This document shows, piece after piece, positions 59,374 to 64,000 of a stretch of DNA of 64,000 nucleotides. Made by a program: the position numbers and the translations under genes. Location of the stretch: assembly GCA_016806645.1 (NCBI GenBank), contig JACSYO010001818.1:1003001-1067000 (forward strand), read 5' to 3'. A model generated the notes under the pieces. That model worked only from the letters and a program-made list of their open reading frames with translations, had not been told where the DNA came from and did not search any database. Numbering within the stretch: the stretch's first letter is position 1; each line of letters starts with the position of its first letter. This DNA comes from Ophiodon elongatus (lineage: Eukaryota; Chordata; Actinopteri; Perciformes; Hexagrammidae).

Positions 59374-61218
59374 ATTCACCCAGCTGCTCTACCTTTATCC
59401 ACTCATAAGGTAAAGCTTATCATGCGAGTTCAATCACTGGACTCTTGGTGGAGCTCAAAGGAAAGTGGACTGTGTTGCTCTGCCAGACAGAGGCACACTA
59501 ACAGGATGAAACCCCACCGCTTTGTATTTCCTAGTGCACGGAACCATCCTGTTGCCAACTGAGGACTGACAGTGTGCTTGGATTATTGAGATATGTGCTG
59601 TGGCTGCAGTGCATATATGCTTTTGATCAGACAGCTGTGTGTTTTATATTTACAAAAATACCCCGTGGGTCCAGCTTTTGATATGTAGCATGTTCATAAA
59701 TGTACATACAAAGGGGCTATCTTTTCATGTGCCTTGTTTTTTTTCCCCTGCAGATTGTGTTTGATTTAAAACATATCAGAGACATTAAAAAATTGGCAAA
59801 GCTGAAAAAGGATTTTGGTTGTTAAATGATGCGATATTTCCATACATTTGTCTTAAAATCATGAAAACTCAAAATCAAAAAGAACATATGTTTTCAAGCG
59901 GAAAATGTTAAAAACGTGCATTTTTTTTAGGTAATTGCTGTTCATGTGTCCATCTGTCTCATTCACATGAGCATGCGGAGCAACATGTGGCCAGAGATTG
60001 CTAAGTGAACCTTGCCTAAGGGGAGTGAATTGATTTCATGTACCGTGGCATACCTTTACACTATTTTCAGCGTTTCCGTTTCATAATGCAGCAGGTGTAG
60101 AACGGGATTCTGGAGAGAGCAAAAAAAAAAAAAAACAGGAAAGGCGGAGAGACAGAGAATGTGTAATACCTCATTGAGACTGTCTGCCGGTGTGCTGGTA
60201 CATGAGAGAGTGTCGAGGTGCACTGAAGCCGAAGCCTGACGCAAGATTGTCAACACAGCTGGATTTCAAAGAGGCGGGTTCAGAGTGGGATGCTGTCGAG
60301 AGTTTGATTGAGGTGTGGAGAAAGATAACTAAAACAGTGATGTTTACTGCATAAAACAGCCCAAGAGAAAGCTAATTGATCCACTCTTACACTGTAATTC
60401 ATATCGACTTATTTTCATAATTACAAAATCAAACACTTTCATTTCCAGGTTTTAGGTGACATCTTTGTTGACACTGTAACACATTGTCCCTGCTGGTGCA
60501 AATGCATGTTAAAGGTGAGGTTCTCATGCTTGTTGATGGATGATGATGTGGTGAGACCAGTTGTACAGTGGGGAGAATGTTGCTCTGGCTTGTCAGCTTT
60601 TATAAAAAAAAAAAAGAAAAAAAAAAAAGGTGCTTCGATATGAAACTGTTGTCATTAAATTGAGAGCATTCAGCTCTCGGATATTTACCATAGTATGTAT
60701 TTATATTCACTGCATTTGGACAGGTTTTCAGTGAGTTAGCCAACAAAAATAGAGATTTCTTTTCTTTCTGGCAACATTTGAAGTGTTAATTTATCACAGC
60801 TAAGCTGTTGATCAGCCTTCTACAGAGGTGTTTATGCACTTCACTTCCAGAAGATCACTTGTCAATCAATCAGCGCGAGTAGATATCCTTCTATAGCTTC
60901 TATTTTTTGGTGTTTTTCTCTATTGGGGTCAACGTCAAAGCCAATGCTGCACCTTGTAGATGCCGAGGCTTAATTTAAATTTGGAACACACAAATATGAT
61001 TGCCTGTGTTATTTTCGCCACAGTACTTTAATGAAGCCTGAATGTAATTACACAACCTGATGTATATTCATAGCTTCAGCAGCCTCAGCTCTCATGTTTG
61101 TGAACTGCAGACTGATGTGCAGCTACATGAAATGAGCCTATGCCTGTGATGTTGGTGAATTGAACTGAATTCATGAACGATTCTCTGTCATAAACAACGA
61201 CTGTTTAAAATGGATGTG
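59374..61218. other. Single-copy tract
   Basis: A runs lie at 60121-60134 and 60606-60628. The block 61030-61180 (tgaatgtaattacacaacct and on) is single-copy and could be a conserved non-coding element. Confidence 0.4.
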
Positions 61219-61745
61219 GTCTTCGTGACCTCACCCACAGGTTCCTGAAGAGCAGTTGTGAAGCTCAAAAGCAACTTCCTGCCGTCGCCATACCTCTCGG
61301 CTGTTCCAAAAATTGCAAAGAGGTGGATGGTCGGTGGAGCTGAGGCGGCCCGAGTGACGCAGCGGAGCAGACAGCTAGCGGCTAGCGATCTGAGACGGCA
61401 CCCACCTGCTGCTCAATGCAGCACACCTCATAATTATGCAGAGCTTTAAGCCTTAACAGAATTTAAACGGGTGAGTTATATAAAACTTCACCCCTGTTAA
61501 ACACACTCGTCAAGATCAGGAATATTAGCTATAGAGACCAAATAGTTTTTTTTACTACCGGGCTGTAAACATGTTTATTTCTACTGTAAAATTGGGCACT
61601 TAAAGTGCAATTTTGGAGGTCTGGGGAAATGACTTGTTTTGTCACTTCTTCATTTTTCTGCGCCGGAAGCTGCCGCTTGGTCGAAATCAGCATGTAGAAG
61701 TGCGTGGAAACCGTTACGTGCGCCGTTTGGCCTCATGGCTTGTTT
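61219..61745 (+). repeat. Large dispersed fish repeat (GTAAACATGTTTATTTCTACTGTAAAATTGGGC family)
   Basis: The blocks in order are: ttcctgaagagcagttgtga, agctttaagccttaacagaa, ggtgagttatataaaacttc and atattagctatagagaccaa. They continue with gggctgtaaacatgtttatt, ctactgtaaaattgggcact and gccggaagctgccgcttggt. This order matches an abundant percomorph interspersed repeat I recall. The 63-codon frame at 61258-61449 lies wholly inside it and is not a gene. Confidence 0.7.
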
Positions 61746-64000
61746 ACATTATATGTTTTGAGACAAAAACATGAATATATAATTGAGGCATTTATTCATA
61801 ACAAAAAAACACATCAGACTCTAAAAGTTAACCAGGCCAAAAACAAATCATACCACTGCAGTATTACATATAATCAAATAAAACAATAATTTATCATCCT
61901 GACAAACAAGCTTTGTGTACATTTGGATATTTGCTGCTCTCTCTCAGTAGTGAAAGTGGAAGAGGCGTGACCTTGTGCACCTGCTGCAATAATATTTAAT
62001 GGGTACATGTGCACATGTGAAGATGATAGTGTATTATTCAGACTTTTGGTTTACTGTTAATTTGTCCCTTTTAGAAGTCAGTCGACATGCAGAGCTGCAA
62101 CCCTCGGTTACTAATGACACCTGTTTTTGCGTTGATCTGCAGATGCATTTACTGTACATGTGCATAACTCCAGCTTAAGGCCATCATAGCCATACGGTAC
62201 AAAGCTTTAGGACTAATGCAGTTTACGATCCATCTGCCGTCAACAGTAAAACACTGTTTCTTTAAGTACCACAATCTTCCCCAAACCAAAATGATGTACA
62301 GTATTTTTAATCGTTAACCCTTAATTAGACGTTAAAGAGGCAGTTGATCGGGGAGCACGCCCGTACAAGTCATATGAGTCTTCTTTTTGGAAAGAAAATG
62401 TGCAACATTTGAATCACAAAACTTGTTCTGCTTTGCTTAATCAGACATTGATACATTATTAAACCTTAACCTTACATGATTGTATCCAGGCCACAAGAGG
62501 TTCAGGAAATTTCATTATGAGAATGAAATCATGAAACACAGGGGCTGAGGCGTAATTCATTAATATTAAACATAATGCTGCTCTTGTTTGAATAGGGCTA
62601 TTAGCAACGGATGGTCTGCATCTGGTTTTCAGAGTTAACAGGATTCCATTGTTGCACTTTCCATTGAGCTGTTGATTAAAAATGCCTCAAGCAGATGTGT
62701 GTGATTACCCAGCTGCTACCTGATAGTGGAATACAATAAGCATAATGGTGGCAAAGCTGTGTGGTCAAATGACTTGGATTCTTTTTTATTTTTATTTTTT
62801 ATTTTGCTCACGTCACAAACCGAGCTCTGTTTGTCATAAAAGTTTAAATGAGACCTAATTGAGACATTCGTGGTTTGAAAACTCGACTTTTGCTTCATTC
62901 TCTCTCTTCAGTCAGTGCACAATAGATTTTCTTTAGATGGAAAAGCTGGCAAAATGTCTTTCTTCTGACTTGTCAAGCTGCGTTCAAAAGAATATATTTC
63001 ATTCTCTTTTAGACATCGTTTTAGAATAATAAGTCGGACCGTAAATAAAACCATTCTCTGAATGCTTCTTCACTCTCAGCAGCCTGGTTAGAGTCACCTG
63101 AAAGGGTTCCAGTTGGGCCAAACACATAATTGGTCATTGAACGAAGTGAGGCAACTTGTGGAGAACTTTGTTGATGAAACGTTTGTAACAGATAAAGACA
63201 CAAATCTGGCACGATGCTGTTCAATCAAAGACGTTTAATTTCATGCTCCAGATGGAATTATATGTTACGTATGTATGTATCTATTTATGTAAAAAAATTC
63301 TAAAAGAAACTAAATACAAATGACTTTCTATATTTTGATTAGTATATTTTTTAAAGTAATAGGAGTGGGGAGTATAATGCAGAAAGTGAGGAAACGCATT
63401 AAGCATCTTGAAAGAAAAGAAGGAAAAAAAAGAAAAAACAAGTTGGAAACGTGTGCAGCTCTGCATCGCGTTCCATCTTTGATTTCTTGCTTGCTGTGCA
63501 AAGTGTGTCTGGTGAAGTGCCCTTTAAAAGATTACTTTGATGACATTTCACCATCATTAGTCATTTGGAAGACAAAAGACAGAAAAGATGCGTGAGACGA
63601 GGTGTCACAAAGCGACTACGGTTCCAGGCAAAACCTGAGACGCTGCCGTTATTGTGAACACACCCTCACCAGCTGAGCCGCAGTGATTCATGCGTCTGTT
63701 TGCCTCTATTTTAAGGGTTAAAATCATCTGTTAGTAATGAACAATGGCTTATTTTATGTATTTTTTTTAAACCAAACTCTACACATTTAGAATGTCTAGC
63801 GGTGAACATGAGCAACTATTTTCTTCTTTCGTTTTTGATGAATCACCTTCTTATTATTCCGCTGTGACGCATCTGTGGCCAGGCAAATCGACCTTTGATA
63901 TTTACGGGCCGTAGCCTGTTTGGTCTGATTTCATTGATCGCCATTGATTCATTCCACATGGGGCGTCTCTCGGAGTGTGTTTGCTTAGATCAATGGCTCT
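61746..64000. other. Single-copy tract to the window end
   Basis: Block 62560-62770 is the most enhancer-like part (taatgctgctcttg, gttgattaaaaatgcctcaa, gtgattacccagctgc). A short TA/GT-type tatgtatgtat lies near 63268. No coding exon is supported. Confidence 0.4.
62560..62770. promoter_or_regulatory. Candidate conserved non-coding element
   Basis: A dense non-repetitive block with ttaatattaaacataatgct, a tgattaaaaatg site and gtgattacccagctgctacc, with no open frame. Motif content suggests homeodomain-type binding; conservation is untested. Confidence 0.2.

Noticed and set aside
61258..61449. 63-codon plus-strand frame rich in Arg and Ala
   Set aside because: Lies inside a recalled fish interspersed repeat.
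1..64000. CRISPR arrays, prokaryotic operons, rRNA or functional tRNA genes
   Set aside because: No regularly spaced repeats with unique spacers, no gene-dense coding organisation and no recognisable rRNA or tRNA core sequences on either strand.

Overview
This 64 kb window reads as vertebrate, most likely percomorph teleost, nuclear DNA from an intergenic region or a very large intron. It is AT-rich with scattered short GC-rich islands. It has many perfect dinucleotide microsatellites: TA, GT/CA and CT runs of up to about 83 bp. It also carries many degraded non-autonomous transposon copies of kinds I associate with spiny-rayed fish genomes. There is no bacterial-style gene packing, operon, ribosome-binding site, CRISPR array, or recognisable rRNA or tRNA gene. 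Repeat family recognition rests on recall of common fish repeat consensus sequences plus homology between copies inside the window. No search was run.

Layout. 1-3 kb: a possible LINE/SINE tail, then a composite repeat with direct and inverted parts flanking a terminal-inverted-repeat element. 4.4-4.54 kb: two adjacent strong hairpins. 6.0-6.5 kb: a clear copy of a common fish MITE. 10.7-11.2, 12.1, 15.4-15.7, 16.2 and 17.6-17.9 kb: further dispersed-repeat copies. 20.9-21.5 kb: a long TA run followed by a GC-rich repeat. 23.6 and 25.8 kb: two copies of one MITE in opposite orientation. 29.0-29.6 kb: a hAT-like remnant. 32.3 and 39.3 kb: one more repeat pair. 38.2 kb: a 66 bp CT tract. 47.0 kb: the only short open frame with a splice-acceptor-like lead-in (minus strand). 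47.6 kb: an 83 bp GT tract. 50.2-51.9 kb: a tRNA-like repeat head and another dispersed repeat. 56.0-56.5 kb: an AT-rich inverted repeat. 58.5-59.0 kb: a pyrimidine-rich GC island ending in a strong splice donor, the best candidate for a non-coding first exon. 61.2-61.7 kb: another large fish repeat.

No complete protein-coding gene can be supported. Most open frames are under about 130 codons; the longest is 186 codons and looks like chance. Several single-copy tracts carry clusters of TAATTA-type homeodomain motifs and octamer-like motifs, at about 1.0, 27.0, 45.4, 53.0, 54.6 and 62.6 kb. These are plausible conserved non-coding enhancers of a developmental or neuronal gene, but that is inference without alignment. 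I found no convincing previously undescribed biological system. The most testable leads are the 47.0 kb exon candidate, the 58.9 kb donor, the foldback structures at 1.4-3.0 and 4.4-4.5 kb, and the enhancer-like tracts.
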